A stretch of DNA of 64,000 nt from Leucosporidium creatinivorum. Lineage: Eukaryota > Basidiomycota > Microbotryomycetes > Leucosporidiales > Leucosporidiaceae. Below the pieces are notes generated by a model. The model saw only the letters and a program-made list of their open reading frames with translations, was not told where the DNA came from and did not search any database. Shown here one piece after another: positions 11,385-23,310 of the stretch (position 1 is its first letter; every line of letters begins with the position of its first letter). Made by a program: the position numbers and the translations under genes. Location of the stretch: positions 1-64,000 of the forward strand of contig BCKL01000042.1 in NCBI GenBank assembly GCA_001600635.1, in the 5' to 3' direction.

Positions 11385-13383
11385 TCGTAGGGCCGCGACC
11401 GGACAATAAGTGGAGCGGATTCTGCGCCGAGCGGAGTTTGCTAGCCAGCAAGAGCATTAACTCCGACATCTGCTAGCTGTCGAAGATGGTGCTCGCAGGC
11501 CTACAGCTCGCCCAGCCCTCCGTTATCCAGCAAACCTCCTCTGCCCTTTCAGAGATGCGACGTGAGAGGCGTGTAAGAACCGCTATACCTACAGCGGCAG
11601 CCCGAACTACCTCTGTAGCTCAATCTCGCGCCTGAAGAGACTGCTATCACCCTGCACATGCCCTCGACGGACGGTGCTCGTTACTCGGACTAGCTCACTC
11701 GAGTCTTCTTCCACCTTGAGCCAAGCTTGGAGCATCTCACGACCTTGCAACGAAACAGCTCAGTGCTCCGTATCAATGGCCGAGAACGACCGACCGCTTG
11801 AGGCTCGGCGCCGTCGGACAGCCCTCCGAATGAGGCGGCGCGCCGGGAGAGTTCTACCGCGTGCAGCACACGACCACGCTACAGATGCAGTATCTGTACC
11901 TGTGGCGCACCCGACACCAAGCGGCAGCTCCCTCTTAGACTCAGAGTGCCCAGGAGAACCAAGTCCCTCGGCCGTGAGCTGATCCCCAGGCGAGCGAATA
12001 GGATTGACAGACGCCATGATCAACGCACAGAGCATCATCCCAGCATCGCTGAGACACTAGGGGATATGTTCAGTCGCCTGCAGCGCCTGCCGACTGCCTT
12101 GCTATCCTTCTGACCTCGGCGGATGGCGACGATGAGGGCAGAATCACAGAAGACGGACACAGCAGTGACTCAGCTACATCTGTAGCCCAACCACTGCTAC
12201 TGAGCCCTCTGCTCTTGCCCTGCCTCGCCTCGGCAGCCCTCGACGATGGTCCCGACCACTTTCGGCACTGCGCTGTATCCCCGGCTGCCCCCCCCTTCGA
12301 GAAGACCCGTGGGCACTTGACAACGACCTTTGTACGAAAGCGAATTTCTGCCTCCATGGCAAAGCCGAACGAGCCGCCATGCCTCCCCTGCTTCAAGAGC
12401 AACGCCGAGAGCGATAGTCGACCGATGAGAGAAGCATTCGAGGTCCCCGCGAACGGCCTCTACGAAAGCAGGACATATCCACCTCCGATAGGAATCGAAG
12501 GCGACCCGACTGCTCCCTCCGGCTTGACTGTCTAAATACGAAAGGCGGCGACTGCGAGCAGCGCTCAACGCCGAGCTGGACTAGCGAGCTCGCCAAGTCG
12601 TTGCTGCAGTGTGCAGAGCCGCTCTCCAGCACCTGCGAGGTTCCAAATAGTCTGCTCAGAGCCCTACAGCGCTCGCCCGCGTCCTTGCTGGCCAGCAGCA
12701 GCAGCAGCAGCTGCAGCTCCACTGTCGAGCAAGGGCGAACCAAGCTCCACTTTTACTACGACAGCAGTCCTAGCTACCTCTGTAGCTCGAACCAGCCTGC
12801 CGTGGGGAGCTGCGTTTCCCTCCTTGTGCTGTAGCTTCTTGCCTCTGCCTCAGCTCGCTCGAGATGAGCTCTGGCCCACGTGAGAGATGTCATCGGTCGC
12901 TGCTCCTACTGCTCTGTACCCTGTCCTAGCTCCTGTGAGCGGCGTAGCCCAGCTCCAACATACGCTCCAAACGCACCTGTAGTGATCCCCAGTACGAGCA
13001 AGGACAAGAAGATTGTTGAAGGTTCGGAAGGGAAGTGATGAGCGGCAGGTAACAGAGGTCGTTGGTGCTGCTGTTGCTGTAGGGGAGTAGGGCGTGGTGG
13101 TGGTGGTGGTTGAAAGGGTACAGAATCCGCCATGAGAGAGAGCGCCTGTAGCCGAGTCGATATTGAACACGAACGAAGAGGGGAGGAGTACAAGATGCGT
13201 TTCTAACTCTTATCCTCTTGCAATACACTCGCAACTCAGCTCTCTCTCGACCTATTCTATCGACCTACAGCTTGAGCTCTTACCACCTCCTACTCTGTAC
13301 GTGTCTTGACTCTACTCTTCTCTCAGCTCTCACTCGTCGACGCGACTGACGTGCCCCATCTCTCTCTCTCTCAGCTACATCCA
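11385..13383. other. Gene-poor stretch upstream of YOS1
   Basis: No convincing gene was seen in about 2 kb. It holds an (AGC)n microsatellite near 12696-12713, a GGT run near 13094-13112 and several CTACAG/CTGTAG hexamers. The last 90 bp look like a 5'-UTR intron of YOS1, with a GTACGT donor near 13296 and a CT-rich tract ending in CAG at 13374. Confidence 0.45.
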
Positions 13384-13816
13384 ATGGTGTTCCTCGGCCT
13401 AGGTTCAGTAGCCTACTTTTGCCTCTTAATAATCAACTCGGTCGCCATCCTCTCCAAGGAACGCTTCTTGGTCCCTCTAGGTCTCACCACCACCTCGTCT
13501 GCCTCTTCATCGTCCTCTGGAGTACCAGGACAAGGCTACCCCAATCAATTCGACTATGGTCAACATTCACCAGGGGTAGGAGGTACTATCGCCCAAGGCG
13601 GTGGAGACGACATGTCCATGAAGATGAGAGCCGTCATGCTCGTAGACGCCGTAAGGACTCTAATGCGGAGTGAGTTGCAGTCTTCTCTCTCTCTCTTCTT
13701 CTTGCTACCAGAGCACAGCTAAACACTAACTACTCTGCTCCCACCCAACAGTACCCCTCATCCCCATCAACATTGTCGTCATCGTCTACGAAATCATCTT
13801 TGGCTCGGGCTTCTGA
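13384..13816 (+). CDS. YOS1: Yos1-like protein (ER-Golgi COPII transport, IER3IP1 family)
   Basis: Yos1 is a small membrane protein that works with Yip1 and Yif1 in ER-to-Golgi vesicle formation. Two exons, 13384-13669 and 13752-13816, splice at GTGAGT/CAACAG and give a 116-residue protein. The N-terminal hydrophobic segment contains FLGLGSVAYFCLLIINSVAI followed by LSKERFL, and the C-terminus reads MLVDAVRTLMRIPLIPINI and ends in a second hydrophobic segment with VIVYEIIFG. Both ends match Yos1/IER3IP1. The middle Ser/Gly/Gln-rich insert makes it longer than the roughly 80-85 residues usual for the family. The start was chosen at the Met of the family's conserved N-terminus; an in-frame upstream start lies inside the presumed 5'-UTR intron. 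Confidence 0.9.
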
Positions 13817-15262
13817 TTCCACTCGGCGAGGGCGAAGCGAGGGCTCGACCTCTCTCCACTCGCCCTACACCTTGACGGGAGTAAGAGCTATGAATGGGGC
13901 AGTAGTGAGTGAGGCGTCGGTGGAGCGGAGAAAGAAACAGGCGGACAGGACTGAAGAGGCGAGGAGGGAATGAGGAGGAGCAGGAGGAGGAAGGGCTCGA
14001 CCTTGGGAGAATGGAGGGGGGCAGTGTAGTTGCAATAAGTGTAACATCCAGCATGAACATACCTCATCCCTTTGCTGGCCCCTTCGCTCTCTTCTCTCTC
14101 GTCTCTCGCTTCTCGACTCGGCTCGGCTCGGCGCTCAACTTCTCATCCTCCGTTCCGTGAGCAACTAGCAAGACTACACACACCCCGCTCGACTCAGTAC
14201 AAGAAGTCTAAACGGTGCTAAACCACTCCGCTCATCGCTCCCTCCTACGCGAAGAGTGCGGACTGGGAGGGAGCTCGCGGGAGGTGGGATTGAGAGAGGG
14301 TCATCATCGCCGAGCGGGGCTTCTGAGTGAGGGAAGAGCGTGGGAGTAGAGGGCATAGAGTTGAGGCGTGGACCGAGGAACGACTATGTCGCGAAGGAGA
14401 GGAGCCACCGGGTTTGTGCCGACCTTTGCACTGAGAGGTCCGATTATGGCATCGAGCCGCACCGCCGAGGTCTCGTCTCTGACGAGCGACCGACCTACGC
14501 TGACGACCACAATTAGCCTCGCTTTCTACACCAACCAGGATGCAGTAGAGAGTCGTGATCAACAGCGACAAGCCTTCCCTTTTCCCTTCCGCTCAGAAGA
14601 GTCCAGCGAGGAGCTCGGCCGAGGGCGACGCTCCCTATGTGAGTCGCTTGGAGCTGCAAATGCAATGGAAAAGGATACTCCGAATGATGTGAGAGGATCT
14701 CTGCTCGAGAGTACCTGCATTCTCGTGCACCCTCCACTCCACGAGCGGGTGAACAGCAAGAAATGGTCGACTCGGGAGTCGGAGGGCTCTCAGTCTTCGC
14801 ATATCAAGAGCTACCTCGTGCGCCGGATCAAGGCAGTAAGCGATTCACAAACACCTATAGACCAGCTTTGACCAGCTGAGCTAGCCGAAGCCGTCCAAGT
14901 CGCCCGCCGAACTTTTAGGTCTGCTCGGCGCTGCTCTCTCGGCTCCCCATCCGCATGAAGAAATTCATATCGCGGCTTAAGTATATCCATAGAGACTTGG
15001 CGGGTTCTCGGAATCTCGCTGCCCGCTCACTCAGCGCAAGTGAGCAAACAGCGAGGAGCGCCTCCGCCGCGATCCTCGTTGGCCTTCAGCATCACTACCA
15101 GATCTCTGATAACTAACACTGCGACGGTAGTACAACCACACGAGCTCCGCCAAGCCCCCTAATGGGTGCCCAGCGTCGCACGTGGAGCCCGCCCTGCGCG
15201 ATTTGCTGCTCGGCGCTCATCGCTCGCTCCATCTCCAGCCCAATGCTGCCTTCGAGCCTGAG

Positions 15263-15360
15263 CTCGACTCAGTAGAAAGGGTGTTTATGCTCATCTCTCT
15301 ATGCTAGAGAGCCACATCACTGTACTCACTGTTGTTGAACATCATTGTCGAGCTCGGCGA
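15263..15360. repeat. 98-bp segment sharing both ends with 16562-16659
   Basis: Starts CTCGACTCAGTAG and ends CATCATTGTCGAGCTCGGCG; the partner at 16562-16659 has the same two ends at exactly the same spacing, whereas the 64 bases between them show little similarity. It may be a decayed duplication or a coincidence in a motif-rich region. Confidence 0.3.
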
Positions 15361-16561
15361 CCGTGAAGAAGCAAGATTGGGACCGCGAGGACAAAGCGCG
15401 CAGCTATCTCCTAAGAGGCTGAGACTCGAGCTTGGGAGGGGGGCCTTTCTGCTCTATATCCGGCGCATTGCGGGACCGAGCAGAGGACCTACAAGCGCCA
15501 CAGAGCTCACTCTAGCGAGCTCAGCGTCGCCTGAGGCTTCTGCCCCTCCCGCTTGGAAATCCGCGCTCGCTGTGCTCCTAGGCGCGAGCTCTTTCGTTGA
15601 ACTCTCCAGCTAGGAGCCTACACGTCAAGCCCGATCAGATCTGTAGCGACTCGCTCATAGCCCCGAAAGGAGCTGCAATAAGCCATGCTACATCCTCATC
15701 ACTTCGGGCGACCCTCTCCTCGCTCATCCACTCCACTCAGCAAGGCGCATCAACTCCCCACTCAGCCCTCAGCCTCCATCTCTAGGATCATGCAGTACTA
15801 GTTCCAACAAGCCAATCTTCATCAGCTCGTGAAACCTCGAGCCGACCCATCACCGAGACTTCAACCTTCCTCGGGCGCCGAGCCGTCCTCCGCTCTTCTC
15901 CTCCTCGTCTCGGAGCGCCCCGCCCCTGCGGGCTTGACTTACCTCCTACACCGAGTGAAGAGAAGCACGTACATAGCCGTTAGCCGTTTGAAGGTCTCGA
16001 CTTTAGACCTCAAGGGTCAGTCGTAACCCGGCTGGGCCGCTGTCGCCGAGCCGTCAAGCTCGTAGTAAACTCGTCATGCTGCTGACGCAATGGCCGCTAA
16101 ACCACCACTTGCAGCTGAGACGGAGGAATGTTGTAGACTAGGAAGGAGCGCCTTGAAGAGCGGAAGCGGCGAGCTCGACTTTGGCGAAGAGTCAAGGAGA
16201 CGAACTGCCTTCTTTTCGGGTCATGCGACTCGACTCAGACTGGGGCGTACTCGGTATCGCACATCAGACTTTCTGCGAAGGATCAATGGAGGTTGAGTAT
16301 TGCTGGTCATCATCGTCGAGCGAGGAGTCGGCTTGAAAGAATCGAAACCGAGGGGCTAAAGAGATTGGCTCCAGGCAATGACACGACCTCGGATACACTG
16401 GAAGCTTGGAGCTTCACCGTCTCCTCGTACAAGCATCCGCCAGAGCAGCATCGGCTGGCCCAACGCTGCCTGAAAGAGCCTTTGCCAGCTCGGCGTTCGG
16501 AATCGTGGCTTCGCACCGCGAGAGCTTCAAACACTGCTACCTTGCGTCCACCAGCACCTCA

Positions 16562-16659
16562 CTCGACTCAGTAGTTCACGGACCATTCACGAGCCCATTG
16601 CCTTGTAGCGGAGGCTCGCTCAGTGGAGAAGCTGTGCTCATCATTGTCGAGCTCGGCGA
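16562..16659. repeat. 98-bp segment sharing both ends with 15263-15360
   Basis: Direct-repeat partner of the segment 1.3 kb upstream: the same 13-base left end and the same right end of about 21 bases at the same distance, with a diverged middle. Confidence 0.3.
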
Positions 16660-17425
16660 GGGTTCAGGCGGCACAGCTCGTCACTGCGGGCGTCGCGCGT
16701 ACGCAACCGGCTGATGCTTCGAAATCACATTTCCCACCCCCGCTGCACAAGTAGTGGAAAGCAGAACATGAGCTTGGAGCCGCGCGCCGAGCCCACGCCC
16801 CCGTCGCCGACAGTCGGAGATCAGCCTCAGCGGACGCTGAGCAGTGCAATACTGATACTCAGCAGCGAGACACGGCGCAATCAAAATAGCTCGCACTCGT
16901 AATCGACCGCAATACCACATCGAACGCCCTGCTGCTTGCTGCCTTGAGAGCCGGCGGTCGAACTTTCGAAGCGGCCCCTTCCCAAAGCTTATAGCACCCT
17001 CAGACAAGCACCTCGAGCCCGAATGAGCAGTGCCTGATCGTTTAAGCGCCTCCATTGTACCCTCAGCTCACCCCGTGCATCGCTCGTCGAAGGCGAGCGA
17101 TCTCAAGCGAGCAGCTCGACTTCATCTCGCAGCGCTCGCGCGCCTGCACCGGAGCAGCCACGACCCCTTGAGCACCTCCACCCTCGTCTGGGGACCCCAT
17201 AGAAGCAACCCAGTCAAGCAGAAGTCGAGCCGAGGCCCGAATGGCAGACGCGAGCGAGAAGGCGAAGGGAGAGAGGCGAAAGAGGAAAAGGCCGATTCGC
17301 TCCAGCTTGTCTCGCAAGCTGAGCGGCTCTGTTCAAGGCTCGCTACGCCAGCAGCACATTACAGAGTCCTAGTCATCGATTGGAAGAGCTTCGTATATGT
17401 TACTCTCCCCTGCAGCATCTGTACG

Positions 17426-20400
17426 CTACGGCTCGACCGAACCAACACCCTCACTCCTCCGCTCCTCGCTCTTCTGCGCCAACTTCCGCGCCCTACTAAG
17501 CATCTTCTGATGACTAACAAACCGACTCTCCGTAGCCCCACGACTAGCCTTGACCTTCTCCCTCTTCCTCTTCTCCCTCTCCCTCTCCACCTTGACACTC
17601 TCCTTCTCCCTCTTCTTCTCCTCGCGCTTCCTCCCCGACTCCCACTGCTTCACCGCTGCCATCGCCCCATGCTTGACCCTCGCCAACAGATCACTCGCCT
17701 CGCCCTTCTTCAGACTCGTCACCTCTACTCTCTGGCCCTTCCTCCCTGGCACCCAAACGGCCGGGATCCAACTCCTCTGCTCGAATTGCTCCTCGGCGAG
17801 AGGCTTAGCCAGCTTGGCCAAGATGAGGGAGCATTGAGCTTCCGAGGCGGGAGAGAAGCGCCAGCCGGCTGTTCGGCGAAGGTCGATGTGTGGTGTGAGC
17901 TCGGGAGTGGACAGGACGTGCTGGTCGATGCGAGGGAGGAGATGGGCGAGGGAGGCGTCCGAGTAGAGGAGTTGGGGACGGGAGTAGCGAGGTCCGGTCG
18001 TGGACTGGAAGCGGCGGTAGAAGTGGGCGTCCCATTGCGCGTCGTCTGTGAGCGCCGAGCGTGAGGGAGGCAGAAGGGAGAGGGAGGAAGATCAGCTTCT
18101 GCATGACAGGCAAAGCGAGCTACAGAGGCCGAACGCAATACTCACCCTTGTTGAAAGCGACCTTGACATGCCCATTCCCACCCAATTCGAGCACAAATCC
18201 TCCCGCGCCCGTCCCGACCCAAGCGAGCGACGACAAGTTGTTGATGTGGGTCGTCGGTAGCTCGTCTTCTCCCTCCCTTCCAGGCACCATGTCGAAGATG
18301 GACTTGTAGTCGGTGTAGATGAGGCGGCGCGAGTCGGGCTTCTCCTTGGCCTCCTCGGCGGCGGCGGATTGGGCGAGGAGGGCGAGAGCTTCTTGCTCCT
18401 CCTGGGCAATCTCCTCGAGCTCTTCTTGGGTCTTACCTATGTATGTAAGTGAGGGTATGTCAGCTTCTCCGTCTCCTCCTCATCGAAGATGCAGCAGACT
18501 CACCCTCGAGCGCCGTGTCTGGGTCAATGCCGAACAGCGTCGGCGTGCAGACGACTCCAGCAGTCGAGTTGCCCACGAGGTCAATGATGAGGCATGACTC
18601 CTTGTCCGTGTCGGACGAGAGTCGTAGGCCACGACCGATCATTTGGAGGAAGAGGTTTTTTGAGCGAGTCGGTCGGGCGAGGAGGACGCAGTCGATGCAA
18701 GGGAAGTCGGCTGTGGTGTAGAAGAGTGGGGAGTAGGTCAGACTGGGTCCTTGTAGTGAGCCATTCAGATGGAAGCTCACCTCCTTCGGTCAAGATGCCT
18801 GTTCGAACGAACCAGATCAGCTCAGCGCTCCCTCATCCCCCTCACCCCCTCAAGAACTCACCGCAGTTGATCAACACCGGGAACTCCCCACTCTTGAACT
18901 GCTCGTACAGTCTCTCCCTCTCGTAGACCTTGATGCCCTCGTGCACGAAGCGGGCGTCGATGCCTTGCTCGCGGAAGGCGTTGGTGAGGGAGACGATGTG
19001 CGCGATAGAGACACAGAAGACGAGGGTTGAGCGTCGGTCTGGTAGCGTAATCGAGGATCGCGGCATGGGGATGAGGGAGAGAAAGGATGGAAGGAGGTCA
19101 ACTCTCCGCACTCGCCGAGACCTCTACCCGACACAAGACGACTCACCCGATGCCTTCTCCATCCACGCCTCTACAGCCCTCCTATTGACCTCCGTCTTAT
19201 CCACCGCCTTAGCTAAACTCGCCATGACATACTCGTTGGACGAGCGCGAGACGTCGACCGAGCTCATATCGAGAGCATCGCCGAGTTTGATGGTCGTGAA
19301 TTGGAGTTGGGAGAGCCTGTGGGTAGTTGAACCGTGGATGAAGGTGGGCGTGGGCGAGGCGTTTGAGACAGGTGAGGATTACGGAGAATTGGTCAGCTCA
19401 GCTCCCCACTGACCCTAGGCGCCGAGCTCAAGAAAGCAGAACTCACCACCTCCCTCTTATCATATCCAACCAATCCCCATGCCACACAATCTTCTCAAAC
19501 ACCTTTCCCAAAGCGAGCCCATCGGCCCTATGCCAAGTCGCCGTAAACGCCAACAGTGGGACACACACCTCTCCCTCCTCCGTCAATCTCGCAGGCATGG
19601 AGGGGTCAGGAGCGAAGTCCTGTGCCGGTTCTGCGGAAGCGAGGAAAGCGGCGTGCTGGCTATTATCGTAGGAGGTGGACGGGGAGTCGTCTGACTCTGG
19701 TTCGGATTCGGCGAGGTTGTCCGATTCGTTCTCCTCGGCGAGTTCGGCGATAGCTTCGGGGGACGGAGCGATGGGAGAGGGAGCGAGAGGGTCCATAGAG
19801 GGGTCGAAGGCGTCGCGCAGGGGTTCTGTGATGCGAGGGTCGAAGCGGGAGAGGATGGCGAGGTAGGAAGGTGCGGCGGCGTGGTGGGCCTGCAAGCAGG
19901 GCAGGGAGGATCAGCTTGGAAGGTGAGCAAGAGATGAGAAGAGCATAAGGCACACCTCATCGATGATGACCGCCTTGTAGTCTCGTGGGTCGAACTTGTC
20001 GAGCCGTTCGAGGTCGCTGAAAGCCAACGTCTGCGCCGAGAAGTCGAGAAGCGGTCAGCGAGCGTCGACAAGTCATGGCCTAGTCGAGTCTGCACCCACC
20101 TGATAGGTAGCCACCGTCACATCTGCTTTCCCACTGGCCCTATTATTTCCCTGCTCCAGCTCCACCTCGAGCTCGGGGTATGCTCGGCGAACCGTTTCGA
20201 CGGCCTGCTTGGCCAATTGGATGGCGCCGACGACGATGAGGACCTTGCTAGCTTCTTGTTGAGTATGAGGGTGGATGAGGGTGGGTAGGCGATGGATTAG
20301 AGAGGTGAAGATGGCCGTTTTGCCGGATCCTGCGAGATGGGCGGGTCAGCAAGTGCGAAGGGTCAAGCGGAGAGGTAGGGGAGCCAAGGAGAAAGGAAAC

Positions 20401-20894
20401 GAAGAACGGAGACAGAAGTATGCACTCAGCCATGCTGCCTGCTGCCACACGACTTTACTGCAGTCGTCTCTCACCTCGCCTCGCTTCCGTCTCCCAGCCC
20501 TCCGAACACGAGCCGAACCCTCACCTGTAGGAGCTGATACGCCTAATCTCGTGTATTCCCCTTCTCTCAGCGTTGATAGCACGGCGTTGATGACGTCCAA
20601 TTGGTAAGGGCGCATCTGCATCCGAGTTGGCTCAACTTGAGGAACGGCGGACGCGCTTTGGCCTGCTGTAGCGTTTGCATCGAGTGCTTCGGTCGAGCTG
20701 TAGGCTGGTAATGCTAAGTCTGTAGGCTGTTCTCGGACCTTCTTTGGCCGACCGTATCGAGGTGGAGCCGAGTGGAAGAGTTGAAGGCGAGAAGTTGAAG
20801 CGAAGGGGGAAGCTGTAGGCCTACAGGTGCAGGGCGGTAGTGCCGAGGCCGTACTCGATTGCAGCCTTTTACGGCGTGCTGCTGCTCGGAGCAT
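17426..20894 (-). CDS. IRC3: Mitochondrial DEAD/DEAH-box helicase, IRC3-like
   Basis: Irc3 is an SF2 helicase that unwinds branched DNA and maintains mitochondrial DNA. The N-terminus, MLRAAARRKRLQSSTAS, is Arg/Ser-rich and free of acids, as in a mitochondrial presequence. Motif I is formed across the first splice junction as APTG/SGKT (exon 1 20525-20894; exon 2 begins at 20329). Motif II is DEAHHAA near 19960, and motif III is FTATWHRADG near 19540. The helicase C domain has STLVFCVSIAHIVSLTNAF near 19050, DFPCIDCVLLARPT and QMIGRGLRL (motif VI) near 18650. A long C-terminal extension ends in a highly charged Lys/Arg/Glu stretch with stop at 17426. It has about ten short introns. It is divergently oriented to the palmitoyl-protein thioesterase gene, 0.73 kb away. 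The family is firm; orthology to yeast IRC3 is inferred. Confidence 0.85.
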
Positions 20895-21623
20895 TCGAGG
20901 GCGAGTTCTAAGTTGTAGCTGATCAAATCAAGAAGTCAAGAGGTGCGATCGCTCCTCGCTTGGGGCTTGCCTTCTCCCACTGTACTCGAATCTCGTCTCA
21001 ACTCGTTCTGTAGGTCGTTACTACTCTCAGCTGGTGTCCTACAGCCTACTCAAGCTCTGTACCCCTTCACCTCTCCCTCGACCTCGTCCGACTCGAGCTC
21101 GGTGCATGCGCTTTCATCTGGACTCGCTCAACCGGCTCGCGAGGCAGCGGGAAGGCTGCAGCTTTCGGTGTACAGCAGCAGAAACGGCACACTGCTCTCA
21201 CGCCCTACCGATTGGATAGCTGTGGGCGAGTAGCTTGCGGCTGCTGTTGGTGCTCGAAGCTGAGCGCTCTGCCGCTCGGTCGGCTGGACAAGAGCGGAAT
21301 ACAGGCTCATGAAACACTGTACCGTGGTTGCTCTGCTACTGCTGGGCGGCTGAGGGGCAGTGGCTGGTCGAGGGTCTACTCAGCGAGCGCTCCCCGCCTC
21401 CTCGCTCTGCGCGAGCATTGAGGGCGCAGGAGCAGGGGCGACGATTGTGCTGGTAGGCAGGCTGGGCTTTCCGTGAGCTTGGCTTGCTCCCCTCCGTAAA
21501 GATCCTCCTCCTACCTCGGGTCCATTCCGAGCTCATCCCACCGACGCCGAGCATCTACCTTGGCCGCACCCTCGACCGCTGACTCTGCTTCTCTCCTCCC
21601 CACCAGATCAACAACCGCAAAAG
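20895..21623. promoter_or_regulatory. Divergent intergenic region, helicase and thioesterase genes
   Basis: This 729-bp stretch separates two divergently transcribed genes and must hold both promoters. No coding pattern was seen. A clear TATA box or other binding site could not be identified. Confidence 0.4.
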
Positions 21624-23083
21624 ATGCTGCTCCCCACAGCTCTCACTTTCGCCGTCCCCTTCCTCTCGGCGACGACTGCTGTCTTCGGCTCGGCGCTCCC
21701 TTCCATCAAGCCCGTCCCCGTCCCCGTCGTGGTGAGTTGTAGCTGGCTTCTGCTCAAATCTCGACTTCCTTCCCTCTGATTCCGATACTAAACTGCCCTT
21801 CCTCGCCGCGCAGATCTGGCACGGCCTCGGCGATCGCTTCGATGCTCCCGGCATGCTCTCGCTGAAAGCCGACATTGAGTCGCGCAAAGGGCTCGAAGGG
21901 ATCTTTGTGCACATTATCCAGATTGGCGAAGATGGTGCAGGAGACCAGTACGTCCCTTCCCTCTCCCGTCTCATCCTCGCCGACCACTGACTACTTCTTT
22001 TCGAACAGACGAGCGACCTTCTTCGGTCAAGCCAACGAGCAAGTCGCCCTCGTGTGCGATCAACTCCTCGCTCTCCCCGAGATTACCTCGCCCAAGCTCA
22101 ACCCGAGTGGACAGGTTGATGCAATTGGCTTCTCGCAAGGAGGGCAGCTGTTGAGGGCGGTGGTCGAGAGGTGCGGTGGTGGTGGGAAGCACGGATTGAG
22201 CGTGAGGAATTTGATCACTGTGGGCAGTCAACATGTGAGTCTGAGGCTGTCTCGTTGATTCCGCCTCCTCGCCGAGCTGACTCTCCCACCAAGCAACAGA
22301 TGGGCATCTCGGCCCTCCCACCCTGCCCCGCCGGTTCCTCCCCCTTCTCCGCCTGCCGCCTCATGCACCTCTCCCTCGTCCGGGAAGGTCTTTACTCCTC
22401 CTGGGCGCAGCGCAACATCCTTCCCGCTCAATACGTTCGCGACGAGGCTCGCATCGAGGACTACTTGAAGGTCAATCAGTTCTTGAAGGATATCAACAAC
22501 GAGAGGGAGGGGGATGAGCAGGTTGGAGTGCCGGAGGAGGGAGATGTAGCGCGGTCGGCGCTGGGAGATGACGAGGACAAGCCCGAGCCGAGGAATCAAA
22601 CCTACAAGGACAACTTCAGCTCGCTCAAGAACCTCGTCCTACTTCGCTTCAGGTGAGTGCTGCTTTATGCTCTTCGTCCTTCTCTCCCGCGCTCTTCCCT
22701 TCCTGTTTGCTCGGCGTCAACTGACCTCTCGCTTTCTCCTTCAACACCACAGCCTCGACACCACCGTCGTCCCACCGCACTCCTCACACTTCACCCTCCC
22801 CTCCCCCAACGCCACGAACTGCCCTCTCCCTCCCCTCCCGGCCGACCCTCTCTGCTACGCCACTCCCCTCCCCTTCCACTCCCTCCCTCTCTACCAGCAC
22901 GACTACATCGGCCTCCGCAAGCTCGATCAACGAGGAGCGGTGATCAAGGGTGTGTGTCAGGGAGAGCATATGCAGATTGATGAGGAGTGTTGGGAGGGGG
23001 TCGTTAGTTGGCTTGGGGAGGGAGAGGGGAGGATCCCGAAGAGGGAGAGCGAGAGTGTGGGAGAGTTTGTGTTCCAGTTGTAG
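21624..23083 (+). CDS. PPT1: Palmitoyl-protein thioesterase (PPT1 family)
   Basis: The enzyme removes thioester-linked fatty acids from S-acylated proteins in the vacuole or lysosome. Five exons (21624-21731, 21814-21947, 22009-22234, 22300-22652, 22753-23083) join in frame to a 383-residue protein. A hydrophobic signal peptide (residues 1-25) precedes WHGLGDRFDAPGM, the oxyanion-loop region. The nucleophile lies in IGFSQGGQLLRAV, followed by GSQHMGISALPPCPA. The catalytic Asp is in SLDTTVVPPHSS, and the His in QGEHMQIDEECW near the C-terminus. YKDNFSSLKNLVLLRF matches the family's central region. An acidic insert rich in Glu and Gly around 22500-22580 is extra. All catalytic residues are present, so an active hydrolase is expected. 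Confidence 0.93.
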
Positions 23084-23310
23084 CGTTTTAGTGAGTCTGT
23101 GATCTACTTGTGGTTTCTGTGACGTTTCGAAGTGGACAGTTGGAGAAGAAAGGAGCAGGCCTTTGTCTCGGCGAGCCCTTGTCCTGCTCGAGAAAGGCCG
23201 AGCTGCTCGACGTTTCGCGCTCTCTTTCCCTTTCCTTCCTCTTCTCGTATTCTGTATCTCGCTTCTTCCTACTGCGCCGGGCGCACCTGTACCTCTCCTC
23301 CCTTTTCGCT

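Larger units (their letters stand above)
13817..17425. other. 3.6 kb gene-poor region
   Basis: Between YOS1 and the helicase gene no ORF of recognisable family or consistent exon structure was found on either strand. Many short overlapping frames are open simply because of the high GC content. Two 98-bp segments (15263-15360 and 16562-16659) share both of their ends. No tRNA box A/B pair, rRNA or transposon end was recognised. Confidence 0.5.

Noticed and set aside
17030-18064. Plus-strand ORF of 344 codons
   Set aside because: Most of it lies antisense to the last exons of the helicase gene; its Leu/Pro/Arg-rich peptide reflects that gene's Lys/Glu/Arg tail read backward.
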